Source: Hippophae tibetana (lineage: Eukaryota > Streptophyta > Magnoliopsida > Rosales > Elaeagnaceae). Taken from it: a stretch of DNA of 64,000 nucleotides. Positions 1-11,989 of this stretch are shown in pieces (positions within the stretch are counted from its first letter, which is position 1; the number at the start of each line of letters is the position of its first letter). The notes under the pieces were generated by a model, which made no database searches, had not been told where the DNA came from, and was given only the letters and a program-made list of their open reading frames with translations. The translations under genes and the position numbers were made by a program. The stretch lies in assembly GCA_037013495.1 (NCBI GenBank), contig CM072812.1, positions 77,607,840 through 77,671,839 on the forward strand, given 5' to 3'.

Positions 1-1119
1 TGTGTTGTGCAAAACATGCTTACTCTATACAACATTAAGAAAAGCTTAAGTGAAATAAGCAAATGGAGAAATATACTCAAATTGAACCAAACTTCATAAG
101 TCTATATGTAGCCTCTCTCTCCCAACTAATGTTAAGTACAAGCTCAGAAGAAATCAAAAGGTCTTTCAAAGCTTATAAAGATAGGCTGAGGTTTGGGTAG
201 AAGAGAAGGAACATTTAAGAAAAGGTACACCTTTAGAAGACAAACTTTCACTTTAAGCACAGAGCTCATAACCAAAAGATGTTATCCATTAAATAGAGAA
301 CCATTTTATCGTACCTCCTAAAATGAAGCACTTAACATTTCTCCAATAGGGAACAAATTCAATAGTTATTAAACAATAATTCATTGAACGATTCTTTTTT
401 CTTGTTCTTTCTTTCTCCTTTTTATTTTTCTTTCTCTTTCCTTTAACATTTACATTCTTTGATCAAAAGGAATACAACCAGTCCTAAAGCAAAAGCGTTC
501 AGCAAGGTAAAGTTGAAACTAAACAAAAGGTGTGTTAAGTAAGTGGGATTTATTATTTAAGTTAGCAAAGAAGGTGTAAAGTAAAAAAAGGTATATTAAA
601 AAGGCTCAATATGGGAAACTAAAGATAAGTAGATAAGGGTAGCAAGAAGGATCAAATGGTTTAAAAAAGGCCCGAATCATCTTTCTATCTAAGCATCACC
701 TATGATTTTGCCTCGAGAGGTACTACATATGGATTCTAAAGCTTGTTAGAGTCATACAAATCATTTAAGCAAACAACACACAAGCTTCTTAAAAACATCC
801 ATATAAATTCACAATGTTAAGACACGGATATAAGAAAAAAACATTTTAAAGACCAAAATAATTTAGTCATACATGAGCTTCAAGAAATACACATATTAAG
901 AAAACCTTATTACAAATTCAAAAAAGGCACGTTAATCAAAAAACAATTATGGTCCTTCAAAACTAGTTCAAAACGCAAGAAGAAATAAGGTACATCCAGC
1001 AAACGAAGGCAATAAAAGATAATAGGAAAAACATAAGTGCAAAACTATAAGCAAAGTTCTTCAAGCTTTTTCAAATATGAAGAACACGAAGTAAGTTTCT
1101 AAAGGTAAGAGACAAAGAC
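1..1119. other. Non-coding left edge, probably the 3' end of the copia relic
   Basis: I see no reading frame with recognisable content. A long pyrimidine-rich run at about 390-450 would be polypurine on the minus strand. It lies downstream of the minus-strand copia relic, as a polypurine tract would. A second LTR matching 5572-6547 was looked for here and not found, so that LTR is lost or lies outside the window. Confidence 0.35.
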
Positions 1120-4100
1120 CAATAGCTTTTCTAAGGGATTCAAATCTTTGAAAATCTAGAGGTTTAGTGAAAATATAATCAAGTTGATAATCAATGTATA
1201 TATGCTATAGAGTCAAGGTGTTTGATTCAACAAGTAGCATTGGTGTTGTCACAATGTAAGAGAAGATCTTTAACTTGGATGTTATAATCAGATAACATTT
1301 GTCTCATCCAAAGTAATTAAGACTAACATAAACCAGTAGCAATATATTCAACCTCATCAATTGAAAGAGAAATTGAATTCTATTTTTCACTGTGCTAGGA
1401 GATCAAGGAATTTTCTATGTAGAAACAACTACAAGAGGTACTTTTTCTTTCATTATTACATCCTGCCACATCAACATCAAAGTAACCAACCAACTCTGCA
1501 GTAATATCCTCAGAGTACCAATTACCAACTTTCGATGTACCCTTGACATATTTAATGATCATTTTGATAGCAGCTAGATGTGATTATTTAGGGTTAGTTT
1601 TGTTCTAGTACAAACTCCAACACTAAAGGAGTTTCATAGTTGCTTGAAGAGTCTTGATGGAGTTTCATAGTTATGCTTATAAGTGTTTGAGCAAAAGAGA
1701 CATTGTCCAACCCAAACTTCTTAACCAGTACCTTGGCATATTTTGCTTGTGAGAGGAAGATCCCATCCATAATTTTTTTGATTTAAATACCATGAAAGAA
1801 TTTTTATTCACCAACTAAACTCATCTTGAACTCACATTGCATGGGGGTAGTGAACCTTTGAGCTAGATCATCTTTAATGGAACCAAAAATGATGTCATCA
1901 ATATAGACTCAAGAAATAACAACCAATCATTGAATTCTTAAGACAAATGAGATTTTGTCACCACTTCTTCTTAGAAAGCCATTATTGAGAAGAAACATGG
2001 TGAGATGCTCATACCAAGCACGAGAGCTTGTTTATATTTGTAAAGAACTTTCTTTAGTCTCATGAAATGATTTGGAAAGTATGGGTCTTCAAAACCTTTT
2101 AATTGTTCCACAAAAACTTCTTCTTTAATGATTCCATTTAGAAAGGCACTTTTGAGGTCCATTTGATATAGCTTAAGCCTGAAAAGTATGCAAGACCAAT
2201 AAGTAGTCTGATAGACTCAAAACGAGCAACATGAGGAAAGGTTTCATCATAATCTATTTCTTCAATCTGGGTATACCCTTATACAACAAGACAATATTTA
2301 TTTCTATTAATGACTCCATTTTCATCTTCTTTATTCTTCTATAACCAACGAGTACCAATAACATGTTTGTCTAGAGGTTTAGGGACAAGATACCAAACAT
2401 TATATCTCTTAATTTATTTAAGTTCTTCTTACATGGATTTGACCCAATGTACAACCTACAAGGCTTCTTTTAAATTTTTTGGAATAATAGTTTAATTGAA
2501 GCATATGTAATTCAAAGTCTCTTATAGCCGATGTCTTGTTTTAACACTTTCTTCCACATATCTGATGATGTTTTTAGTAGAATGAGATTTTTTTTGTCCA
2601 ATTAGAAAGTGACAAATCTTCTTGATCACTATCCCTTTCATTCTCAGAACTTTTGGAAGGATCAATAGGAGTTATTTTTGAGTAAGTCCCAACATTACTA
2701 GTGACATTGTCTGAAGAAATCCAATCACAAAAAATATAATTTTCATCTGATTCAACAAATTTAGTAGCACCAAAATCATCAATCACAATATTGATTGACT
2801 TTATAATGGTAGATTTTCTTAAACTATAGACCTGATATTCATGTTGTTGTTAGAGTATCCTATGAATACTCAAAGATCACGCATGGTTTCAAACTTGTCT
2901 AGATTCTCTGTTTCTTTGGACATATTGAAAGTGATATCAAAGATATGAAAGTGCTTAACATGTGGCCTTTTCCGTGCGTGATTTCTTATGAAGATTAACA
3001 AGCACCAACACGAAATAGGGATTCAACGTATAACATATAGTTTTAACTGGCTCTTCCCAAGAGGGCTTTGCTAGGTTCTTTCTGGCCAACATCACCCTGG
3101 CAATCTCTTAAATTAATCTAATTTTTCTTTCAATTATCCCATTTTTGGGGGGCTCTTAGGAGTGGATAAATCATGCTAAATACCTATTTCATCATAGAAA
3201 GCACTGAATTTAGAATTCTCAAATTCTCTATCATAATCACTTTTGGTTTTGATGACAATATTGATGGATTCAAAATTTCTCATTTTGTGACTAAATGCAT
3301 AAGGTCTTGAAATGATATAAAGGCTTCAGATTTTTCTGAGAAATAACACCCAAGTATATATAGAAAAATTATCAACAGTAACCAACATATACTTTCTTTC
3401 TCTCATACTGGAAGTTTGAATAGGACCTATTAGATCCATGTGGACAAGTTCAAAAGGTTTTAGTGGTAAACATCTGGTGTTAACTCTTGCTTTGTTTACT
3501 CATTTGATAAGGACCACAAATGTGTTTAGGTATAAAGGTGATAGAAGGGAGACCTTGAACAACTTTGAAATTTGAAATTTTCTTCAAAAATTTATAATTA
3601 ATATGCCAAAGACATAGATGTCATAATTATTCAATGCTCAAACTTAACTTGTTACAAACAGTTTCAGAAGGAGTTCCTACACAATAACAATTATCACCAT
3701 ATCTAACACATATGACTAAATTTCAACTCGATTCATCATACATAATACATTGGGTTTGAGAAAACTTAAAAGTGTATTTGTTGCCACAAATTTGGCTTAT
3801 GCTAAAAATATTAACCTTGAGTCTTCCCATATATAGTACATTTTTAAGTTTAGGGATAGCAAGGATGTTGATAGATCCTCCACCATAGATCAATGCCTTA
3901 TTTTCATCCCCAAACATAACTAATCCATCATTGGTAAGAGTTAAATAAGTGAAGAAGCGCTTATTATTGGTCATATATCTTAAGCAACCATTATCAAAAT
4001 AGCAACAGCTAGAAGTATGAGCCTTCAAGGTAGTATGAACCACATTGGAATTTAAATCTTGATCATAAGTACCAATTCTGAGAGAAGATTTAAACTCATT

Positions 4101-5570
4101 CAAGATCAATATAGCATCATGATGTAGGTTTGAGGCTTCATTAGTCAAAGTTATGGAAAGTTTCAGAAGTTCTTCCATATGACTTAACATATCTCCATTA
4201 TAAGTAGGAGACTCCTTTTGAGAGAAGGTGAAGACAGATGACCTGATTTGCAAGAATTAGAAGAGAGAGAAACTCTGAGCTTTCAAAAAACAATTTGGTG
4301 GATTCATCATTAGGAATCTCAATTACACAAGAGTGTTCTTGAACAGTAGCCAAAGATGAAGAGGAAGGATGAACATCTTTAATTTTTAATAAATTCTCAA
4401 AACTCATATCTCTTAGAGACCACTTATTTCCAAGTTCAAAAATTTCTTTAATTTTTCTCTTGAAGTCATACTATTAAAGATGAAGAATTTCATCCATTTC
4501 ATAATTTTCTAGAAGGCTGGATTCAAGAAGAATGACTTCATTTAGTGTAAGCTTTAACACGAGCATAAAGTCTAGTCAGCTCAGTATCACAATCTTCCAA
4601 TAAGGATTTCAGGATAGCTCCTTTGTCTTCCAAGATGCAATTTTCTTTCTTAATATTGCAAACAACTTTGTAATTATAAGAAGACTCAGATGTGCATTGA
4701 TCTATGACAATTTTGGACACTCTATTCTAAATTACCTTTTTAAATTCACTTATCTCGGTAAGGCATTTTTTATTACCCTATAACATAATCTGATGAGACT
4801 TAATATGATTATCCAGACTTAATTTCAAATTGTTCACAAGCTTATCACTATCCAAAGTGAGATTGAGAAATTAATCAAAAAAATTCAAGAGTTCCTTATC
4901 CTTTTGAGAAATATCATTATGAACCTTGTTCATAAATTTGTTTAGCTTTAGATAGTCGTACACAAGTTAATCATAGAAATCTTGTAGGGAAAACCAATCA
5001 TTATCACTATTCTTAGTCCAATAAGAAGAGTTGGATGGAGCATTCTTGGAATGAGAAGCCATAAGAGAAAAGCATTCAGAAGTAACAGACTCTATCCATT
5101 TTAAAACATACATACTAGTTTAAGAAGTATATCCATCATATTTCTTTTCTAGGAATCCCCAAGCTTCCTTGAAATTAGTAAACTTGTTCATAATAGATGA
5201 ATCCTCTAAGGTAACTGAGCTGATGAAAAGGTGTAATCCTTGGTAGTTTTAATTGCTTAGATGTAGTTCCTTTTTACTACAGACATTAAGATGTTTGAAT
5301 TTACCAACACTAATCTTTGAGATATGTATAGGACAATTCCAGCCATCCTTAATCAAGGAGCAAACACTGTTGTTGTTAGATCTCAAGTAGGAGAATCTTT
5401 GAGACCTCCAGTAAAAATAACAAACACCATTGAACTTATGTCGTCCACTAAACAACCTTTGTATATCATCCATTGTAAAAACATTAATAGAATTAAACAC
5501 ATATAGAAGGGTAAAAGGATCAACAGAGAAGCATTTAAGCCTAAACTAGGTGTACAGACTCTAATACCAA
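1120..5570 (-). pseudogene. Degenerate Ty1-copia gag-pol polyprotein
   Basis: Reading the minus strand from high to low coordinates gives the copia domain order, interrupted by many frameshifts and stops. The protease/pre-integrase part lies at 4253-3723, with a CYFDNGC..HMT-like start (here CLRYMT) and a LKNVLYMGRLKVNIFSISQ-type segment. The pre-integrase zinc end CGPYQMSKQ lies near 3500. The integrase start HMDLIGP lies near 3440. The reverse transcriptase segment MDLKSAFLNG lies at 2162-2100. An RNase H segment (LSIDEVEYIA) lies near 1340, and the C-terminal IFTKPLDFQRFE lies near 1180-1135. In copia elements this polyprotein supplies capsid, protease, integrase, reverse transcriptase and RNase H. 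Gag between about 4250 and 5550 is hardly recognisable. No frame is long enough to be functional. Confidence 0.85.
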
Positions 5571-5571
5571 T
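5559..5571 (-). other. Primer-binding site of the copia relic
   Basis: The reverse complement reads ATTGGTATTAGAG. This is close to the initiator Met-tRNA primer site TGGTATCAGAG that is usual in plant copia elements. It directly abuts the proposed LTR at 5572, so it fixes both orientation (minus) and LTR boundary. Confidence 0.7.
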
Positions 5572-6547
5572 TGAAAAAGTCTACAACCTGGTACACACAT
5601 AGGTAAGGAGATACAAACTATTAATAGACTCATCCCTACAAGCATCAAACAAAATAATAGAATGAAAGTAGTACACTCAACATAAGCAATACCATTATAT
5701 TATCTCTAATCAATATAATAGTTATAACTATGAAAGCAATAAAACCAATATTATCTCTATTAGCTAGGATCTCCCTCCTAACTGCCTATTGTTGTTTTCT
5801 TAATAACTTGGTTTGACATATGAACTGACTTGTCCTCCATATCTAACACCACTTGATGTGATGTGATCAAATATAATAGAATAGTAACGTATGAATAAAC
5901 TAACACAACCTTTGAATAGTACTCACATAGAAAAGCATTCACTAACCACTTAAATAGAAACTCACACTATTCTATGCTCTTACAAATGTATCAATATTAC
6001 AGATATAATTAGTGAATATGGAAATCAAATAATGGAAATTTTAACAAATATTTTGAATTAAATTGCAATTAAAGATAGAGGTATTTATAGCCAATAATAG
6101 GCCACCTTGTAGGATACATCGCCAGCCAACACAACCAGAATGGTGGTGAGGGTGGTAACAAGGTCCACGACGAAGGTGGTGGTAAGGTGCCAAAAAGTTA
6201 CATTTTATATTTTCAAAAATATAGAGTGAAATCTAAAAATACTCGTACCTAAAATAGGTTAAAACCATAAGTAAAAAGATCGGCGAGCGAGAATGATGCC
6301 AGAATTTAAAACAGGTCAAAAACCACTAGTAAAAACACTAACGAGCGAGCGTAAAAACCAATAATATACCTAGCATGCACAACTACAAAATCCAACCTTG
6401 TGATACGTGTAAACATGCTTGTATAAGTATAAATAACTATATGCATGTGTAAATTATTTATCCATAATAAACAACCTTACATAGAGGAAGACAAATACAC
6501 TAAATAAAATAAAACATACACCATGTTTAGTACGTTGGAAGCCAACA
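5572..6547 (-). repeat. 5' LTR of the copia relic
   Basis: On the minus strand the segment starts TGTTGG at 6547 and ends in TTTTTCA at 5572, next to the primer-binding site, so it has canonical TG...CA ends (976 bp). A TATA-like box CTATAAATA occurs on the minus strand at about 6080-6090. This would be the U3/R promoter. The U3 part is similar to sequence at 35880-36065, so the LTR family has another copy in the window. Confidence 0.65.
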
Positions 6548-6591
6548 CACAGGTACGAGTACAACGGGAATTACAAGTTTTTAATAGCTAA

Positions 6592-6630
6592 TACTACTAC
6601 AAAATGTGACATTTAAGTCGAAATGTAAAG
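6592..6630 (+). repeat. Left terminal inverted repeat of the CACTA element
   Basis: The outermost bases pair with the right end at 11711-11749: ACTACTACAAAAT on the left versus ACTATTACAAAAT on the right. The first base is T instead of C. Confidence 0.8.
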
Positions 6631-6697
6631 TCGTTTTTTTGGAGAAAATTAACTTATAATCAATTTAAATTTGATTCGGTGAAAAACCGATACTATA

Positions 6698-7199
6698 CAC
6701 GTGGATAGAATCGGTTGACACGTAGAAATGATGCTACGTCCTACGTGTAGCGTTGGTTCTACGTGTTACGTAAAATTAGTCGTTAATTTTTTTTATTTTA
6801 ACAGCTTTTAAAATTGAAATTACACAATACAATTTTTTTTATTTTTTTGGTCAATTATTATTTTATTTGAACTCTTTAAAATTGAATTTGGATATATAGT
6901 ATAATTTTTTCTTCTTTTTTTAGTCAATTGGTTTTTAAAATTATAGAATTTTGTGTATTTGTTTGGATACTTTTATGTACATGTTTTTCATACATAGTTA
7001 TTGAATTTGGATAGCATAAAAAACACAATACAAAAAGTTTTCAAAAAAATATAAAAGACTATAGTTAAAATCTTAAAAAACATTTGATAAAAAAAAATTG
7101 TATTGATTAATTTCAATTTTAAAAATTGTTAAAATAAAAAAATTAACGAGTAATTTTACGTAATGTCGGTTCAACATGTCAACCGATGTTATCCACGTG
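6698..7199. repeat. Inverted repeat (foldback) in the CACTA 5' region
   Basis: The arm starting at 6698 (CACGTGGATAGAATCGG, then TACGTAAAATTAGTCG near 6770) is repeated in reverse complement ending at 7199 (CACGTGGATAACATCGG, then TACGTAAAATTACTCG). The arms are roughly 115-148 bp. The inner 65 bases or so match closely and the spacer is about 240 bp. The left arm has an extra stretch near 6725-6765. Confidence 0.75.
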
Positions 7200-7842
7200 T
7201 ATTTTTCCATTTCTCTTCTTTCTTCTACATCAAAACATCATTTTTAATTTGTAGTATCCAAAAAAACTCAAAACCGAGTTTTATCTCCTCCACTCTTTCA
7301 TATTTTTCCGGCCACTTACGACCGCCATTTTCAATGTCGTTTAGTGAGTTTTCTTTCTCTCCAAATTATCTTAAAGATCCCTTATTTTTTTGAACAAAAT
7401 GTTCAAAAAATTTATACCAATTTTCTCACTTACTTTCTTCATTTCCTTCACTTTGTCACTTCATTTACTTTTGTAAGTATTTCTATTAATCGTAGGCACT
7501 TATTATTCACTTTGCGTTATTTTTTGTATAAATTTTTGATTTATGTATGTTTTGTATTATGCATGTTATTATTTTTTTGGCTGATTTTTTATGAAAATAA
7601 TATCTGGATGTTGTGGGTTTGATGGACTAGAATATTTACCGTTCGTGTATAAATTTATTTACATATAAATAATTATATTTTATTTAGTAAAAGTAATACA
7701 ATTTTAAAATGATTAAAATGATAAATTTTTATATTATGTATATTTTGGTGTATATTCTAATAATTAGGAAATTCATATATAATAATACCTTACATATATT
7801 GATTGGATACATATTTAATATGTTTAATGTCATTAATAGAAA

Positions 7843-9812
7843 ATGGACAAATCTTGGATGTCAAAGTATAGAATTGAGGAGAACTACATTTCTAGAGTTG
7901 AAAGTTTCTTGGTATTTGCTTATATAAATAGTAATAATGAAATTAGTATGATTCGATGCCCATTTGTTAAATGTAAAAATGAGCGATTTCATGAAGTTGA
8001 TGAGGTTAAGTATCACCTTATTCGTAGTGGTATTATTTTGAGTTATAAATGTTGGTATTATCATGGAGAAAATATTGATAATACTCATGGGGAAAAGATA
8101 AATAAGAATGTGAGTGGATTACATACATCTTATCATAATGTACATATAGAAAAATGTTTCATGGTGTTGAAGATGAACTACATAAGGATGATTCTAAAAC
8201 CTTTAAAAAACTTCTAGAAGATGCCGAAAAACCGTTGTATCCAAAATGCAAGAAATACACTAAAATGTTGGGATTAATTCATGTGTACAATGTGAAGGAA
8301 AAAGATGGTTTTTCTCACAAGGGATTCACAAAATTATTAAATCTACTAATAGATATGTTTCCTGAGGGTATTGAATTTCCATCTTCAATGTATGGAATAA
8401 ATAAATCTCTTAGTTGATTTGGCATGGAATATCATAAGATTCATGCTTGTCCAAGTGATTTCATTCTTTATAGAAAATAATATGAGACATTAGATGATTA
8501 TCCAATGTGTAAAGAATCGAGATGAAAGCATGCTACAAATGAGACAACACCAAATAAATGCATGACCGTAAAAGTTCTTTGGTACTTTCCTCCGATTCCT
8601 CACTTTCAAAGGTTGTTCAAAAGTAAAGAAACTTTAAATATGTTGACTTGGCATTTAGATAATCGATCTGATGATGGGGTGCTACGTCATCCTTTTGATT
8701 CTCTAAATTGAAATATAGTAGATAATTTATCCCCTCAATTTGCATATGATCAGCGCAATCTTCGTCTTGCCATTGCTATTGATGGAATTAATCCACATAG
8801 TTATCTTAGTAGTAGATATAGTTGTTGGCCAGTAATTATGGTAACATACAACCTTCCTCCTCGGTTGTGTATAAAAAGAAAATTCATGATGTTAACATCA
8901 TTGATCTCAGGACTGAAACAACCCGGTGTTGATATTGATGTATATTTGTAGCCTCTGATAGATGATTTAAAGACATTATGGAATGATGGTGTAAATGTTT
9001 ACGATGCACATAAAGAAGAACACTTTAACTTAAGGGGGGTTCTTTTATGGACAATTAATGATTTTTCTGCCTATGGGAACTTATGAAGACATGCAACAAA
9101 AGGTTACAATGGATGCCCTATATGTAGTGATAGCACTTCTGCAACTTATCTTGTTCACGAATGAAAGATGTCTTATAAAAGACATATAATATTTTTTCCA
9201 TCTGGACACAAGTTTAGATACCAAAAGAAACCGTTCGATGGTGAAAAAGATCATGATCATGCATCACGACCTTTGCGAGGTGTTGAGATATTAAGGTAAT
9301 TTAATGGTATGACATTCAAATGATATGGAAAGATGAAAAAAATAATACTCACCAAGGTAGGGAAACGAAAGAGGTCAACTAATAAAAGGGGTGAAAATGA
9401 AAATATTACTAAATCAGTAGACCATAGTTGTTGAAATAAAAAATCAATATTTTGGGAATTACCTTATTGGAAAGACCTACACATTCATCACATCTTAGAT
9501 TTCATGCACATTGAGAAAAATGTATGTGAGAGCTTGATTGGTACATTACTTAATATACCTAGAAAAACGAAGGATAAAATTAAAGCAAGACTAGATTTAA
9601 AGAAACTAGGCATACGACTTGAATTGGCACCAAGGGTGGAAAATGATAAGAATCAAACATACTTGCCACCAGCATCATATACAATTTCAACAAAAGAGAA
9701 GGACGTGTTTTGTAAATTTTTAGCAGGTGTGATAGGGCATGGAAGTTGTGGAACAAGTTTAGGGGTATTGCCCTTAAAAAATCTCATAAGCTTATATGGC
9801 ACAAAGTTATGA
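7843..9812 (+). pseudogene. Degenerate TNP2-type CACTA transposase
   Basis: The start ATG at 7843 opens MDKSWM, the classic start of plant CACTA TNP2 proteins. A transposase-associated domain follows, with IRCPFVKCKN and a later W/YxxHGE near 8060. The next blocks are DAEKPLYPKCKKYT (about 8218), GMEYHKIHACPSD (about 8422), a Transposase_21-like stretch at 8570-9290 (WYFPPIPHFQRLF, FDSLN, GINPHSYLSSRYSCWPV, GYNGCPICSD) and MHIEKNVCESLIGTLLNI at 9504. The DUF4218 start (YLPPASYTIS) ends the frame at about 9812. Several in-frame stops and frameshifts (for example near 8478, 8707, 8949 and 9164) break it. An intact TNP2 protein would bind the terminal repeats and cut the element ends. This copy cannot make a full protein. 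Confidence 0.85.
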
Positions 9813-9906
9813 TATGTACAAGCGAATATTAATAATTTTATTAATTTTACTATTGAATAATGAAGATGTCTGAATACAAAAAATCATGTACACTTTGTTT
9901 TTGTAG

Positions 9907-10230
9907 GTTCCACAACAAAATGATAGAGTTATGTCTGGTTATTATGTCATGAATTTTATGAGTGAAATCATCACAAATATCAAAATTCCAATTGAAGATG
10001 TAGTAATATCTTTTACCAATATACATTTTTAACATATATGAGTTATTTTTTGTGAATTCATGAAATTACATTCTTATTTTGAATTTAAATACATGTAGTT
10101 TTTTGGTTGGAACAAGACGGGCTATAACCCATAAATTTTTGATGATTTGCAAGAGGAATGGGCAGAACACATGGTTCAAATTATTTTACCACAAGAAGAA
10201 TCAGGAGAAGATTTTGATGATCTTGAATAG
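9907..10230 (+). pseudogene. Relic of a Ulp1-like (C48) protease C-terminus
   Basis: The segment reads VPQQNDRVMSGYYVMNFMSEI from about 9908 and continues after about 130 bases as an EEWAEH segment near 10155. This is the C-terminal box of Ulp1/SENP-like cysteine proteases carried at the 3' end of many plant CACTA and related elements. In those the residue before GYYVM is the catalytic cysteine. Here it is serine (codon TCT), so even an intact frame would lack the nucleophile. TTTTTGTAG just before 9907 looks like a splice acceptor. The segment sits directly after a truncated DUF4218 part, so the middle of the original element has been deleted. A partial second copy without the SGYYVM box lies at 10923-11120. 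Confidence 0.6.
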
Positions 10231-11300
10231 CATATGACAACATAATGGTAATTTTTATAATGCTTTAATATCTTTATTCCTGTGTCTGAAGTCCCTTGTT
10301 TGATAGATGTTTATGTGCTTATGTATTTAGGGGAATGCATTTATGGACCTATTTTTTGCCCAAACTTCATCTCATTTCTCTTGCCTAGTTCCCTTATGAC
10401 AATATCATGGTAGTCACTGGCCAGCCAAGTACAAGAAAACCATCAAGAATCATCATTCCAGTGTAATATCATGAATTAACAAAAAAATAACTTATATATG
10501 TTAAAAGATTAGTAAAAGAGATTACCACATCGACACCTGAGTGATATAATAATAACCTTATCCATTCAAAATCATATTAGCATTGTAGCAATCTTTTGTC
10601 TATAAATATGAAGTTATGTGGAATCAAGTTGATATTTTTAATGTTATAATAAGCTCTAATATGAAGTCAAGTGTAACTCTCATTTGCTACGTGCGTTGGT
10701 TGAGTTTTGGTGTCAATAAACTTATGGAACAACTATTTTTTGTCCAACCAACCCAAGTAACAAATCAGAGTTACATTTAACTTCATATTTAGAGCTCATT
10801 ATAACATTAAAAATATTAACTTGATTCCACATAACTTCATATTTATAGACAAAAGATTGCTACAGTGCTAATATGATTTTGAATGGATAAGGTTATTATT
10901 ATATCACTCAGGTGTCGATGTGGTATATAAGTTATTTTTTTGTGAATTCATGATATTACATTATTATTTTGAATTAGTTACGTATATTTCTTTGGTTGGA
11001 ACAAGTGGAGCTATGATATGCATATTTTTGATGATTTACTAGAAGAATGGACATAACACTTTGTTCCAATTATAACATTAAGAGAAGAATATGATGATCT
11101 TGAATAACATAGGACAACATCATGGTAATATTTATAATGCTTTAATTTCTCCATTCATATGTCTCTGAAGTTTAGACTGTTTGTTTGATCGATATTTATG
11201 TGCTCATGTATATAGAAGAATGAATTGTTATATGGACCAGCTATTTTTTGCCCAGTTTTCTTGTCACTATGCTGGTGATTCTAAGCCAACCAAACTCGCT
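10030..11300 (+). repeat. Direct duplication inside the CACTA element (copies 10030-10440 and 10923-11300)
   Basis: Both copies contain GTGAATTCATGA, then GGTTGGAACAAG, GAAGAATGG/GAGGAATGG, TTTATAATGCTTTAAT and ATTTTTTGCCCA in the same order. They differ by many substitutions, so the duplication is old. The foldback at 10461-10962 lies between and partly overlaps the second copy. Confidence 0.8.
10461..10962. repeat. Large near-perfect foldback, arms of about 220-240 bp, loop of about 41 nt
   Basis: The left arm (10461-10702) is matched in reverse complement by 10744-10962. For example CACATCGACACCTGAG at 10526 pairs with CTCAGGTGTCGATGTG ending near 10923, and ACATAACTTCATATTT in the right arm pairs with AAATATGAAGTTATGT in the left. 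Only scattered mismatches and one gap of about 25 nt (near 10500-10524) interrupt the pairing. Transcription through it would give a long double-stranded hairpin RNA. It is non-coding. Confidence 0.88.
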
Positions 11301-11373
11301 CTCCTTGAAATAAAGTGGAAATATCACAAAATACTTGACACTTTAACGATATCATTTTATTTATAATTTAAGT

Positions 11374-11376
<3 letters not shown>

Positions 11377-11410
<34 letters not shown>
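11377..11410. repeat. (TA)n microsatellite
   Basis: Alternating TA run inside the CACTA 3' region. Confidence 0.9.
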
Positions 11411-11412
<2 letters not shown>

Positions 11413-11575
11413 AATTATTTTTTTGTAATAAATTTAATTATCAATTAATTAATTATATTTAATTATTTAATTATTTGTATTATTATTTAAACTTTGTTAA
11501 ACAGATTTTGGTTTTTTTTCTACTATATGTGATCGAATACAGGTTATTAGTAGAGTAGAAAATGAGTAAAATATG

Positions 11576-11577
<2 letters not shown>

Positions 11578-11631
<54 letters not shown>
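11578..11631. repeat. (TA)n microsatellite
   Basis: A longer TA run just inside the right subterminal repeats of the CACTA element. Confidence 0.95.
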
Positions 11632-11635
<4 letters not shown>

Positions 11636-11710
11636 GTCGATTCACATGTTAAACCGACTTTAAATTTTAAGTCTTTACAAGCTAAATCGACTTTAAATTG
11701 ATTTAAAGTC

Positions 11711-11749
11711 GGTTTTTAACCAACTTTAATGCCCGATTTTGTAATAGTG
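11711..11749 (-). repeat. Right terminal inverted repeat of the CACTA element
   Basis: Read inwards it starts CACTATTACAAAATCGG and is followed outside by TAA, the same triplet that precedes the left end. Confidence 0.85.
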
Positions 11750-11989
11750 TAAGTATTCTTTTTCATTAATGTGATAATTTAATTATAGATCATGAAAAGA
11801 TCTTGATGTATATCTATAAAGATATTAATCTTTGTTATCTACTTTTTCTTTTATACAATATTCATGTGAAACATCTATTTGAATTATTATTTTATCATCT
11901 AGACATAAATTATATAATGTTAGTAAAGTTTTTACCTTATCCATATATAAATTATCTTATTCTATCCATTTTCAAACATGATATTTTTT

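Larger units (their letters stand above)
6592..11749 (+). mobile_element. CACTA (En/Spm) DNA transposon with 3-bp target duplication
   Basis: The left end is TACTACTACAAAATG at 6592. The right end read inwards is CACTATTACAAAATCGGGC, ending at 11749. These are CACTA-type terminal inverted repeats, with the first base of the left end mutated. The 3-bp direct repeat TAA flanks both ends (6589-6591 and 11750-11752), as expected for this superfamily. Subterminal AAGTCG/CGACTTTAAA-type motifs recur at both ends. Inside are a TNP2-like transposase and a Ulp1-like protease segment, both broken. The element is therefore about 5.2 kb and non-autonomous now. Autonomous relatives are usually longer, which fits the loss of the DUF4216 region and much of DUF4218. 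A related end is found at 54361-54506. Confidence 0.88.

Noticed and set aside
1..313. 3' LTR of the copia relic at the window start
   Set aside because: No similarity to the LTR at 5572-6547 could be seen.
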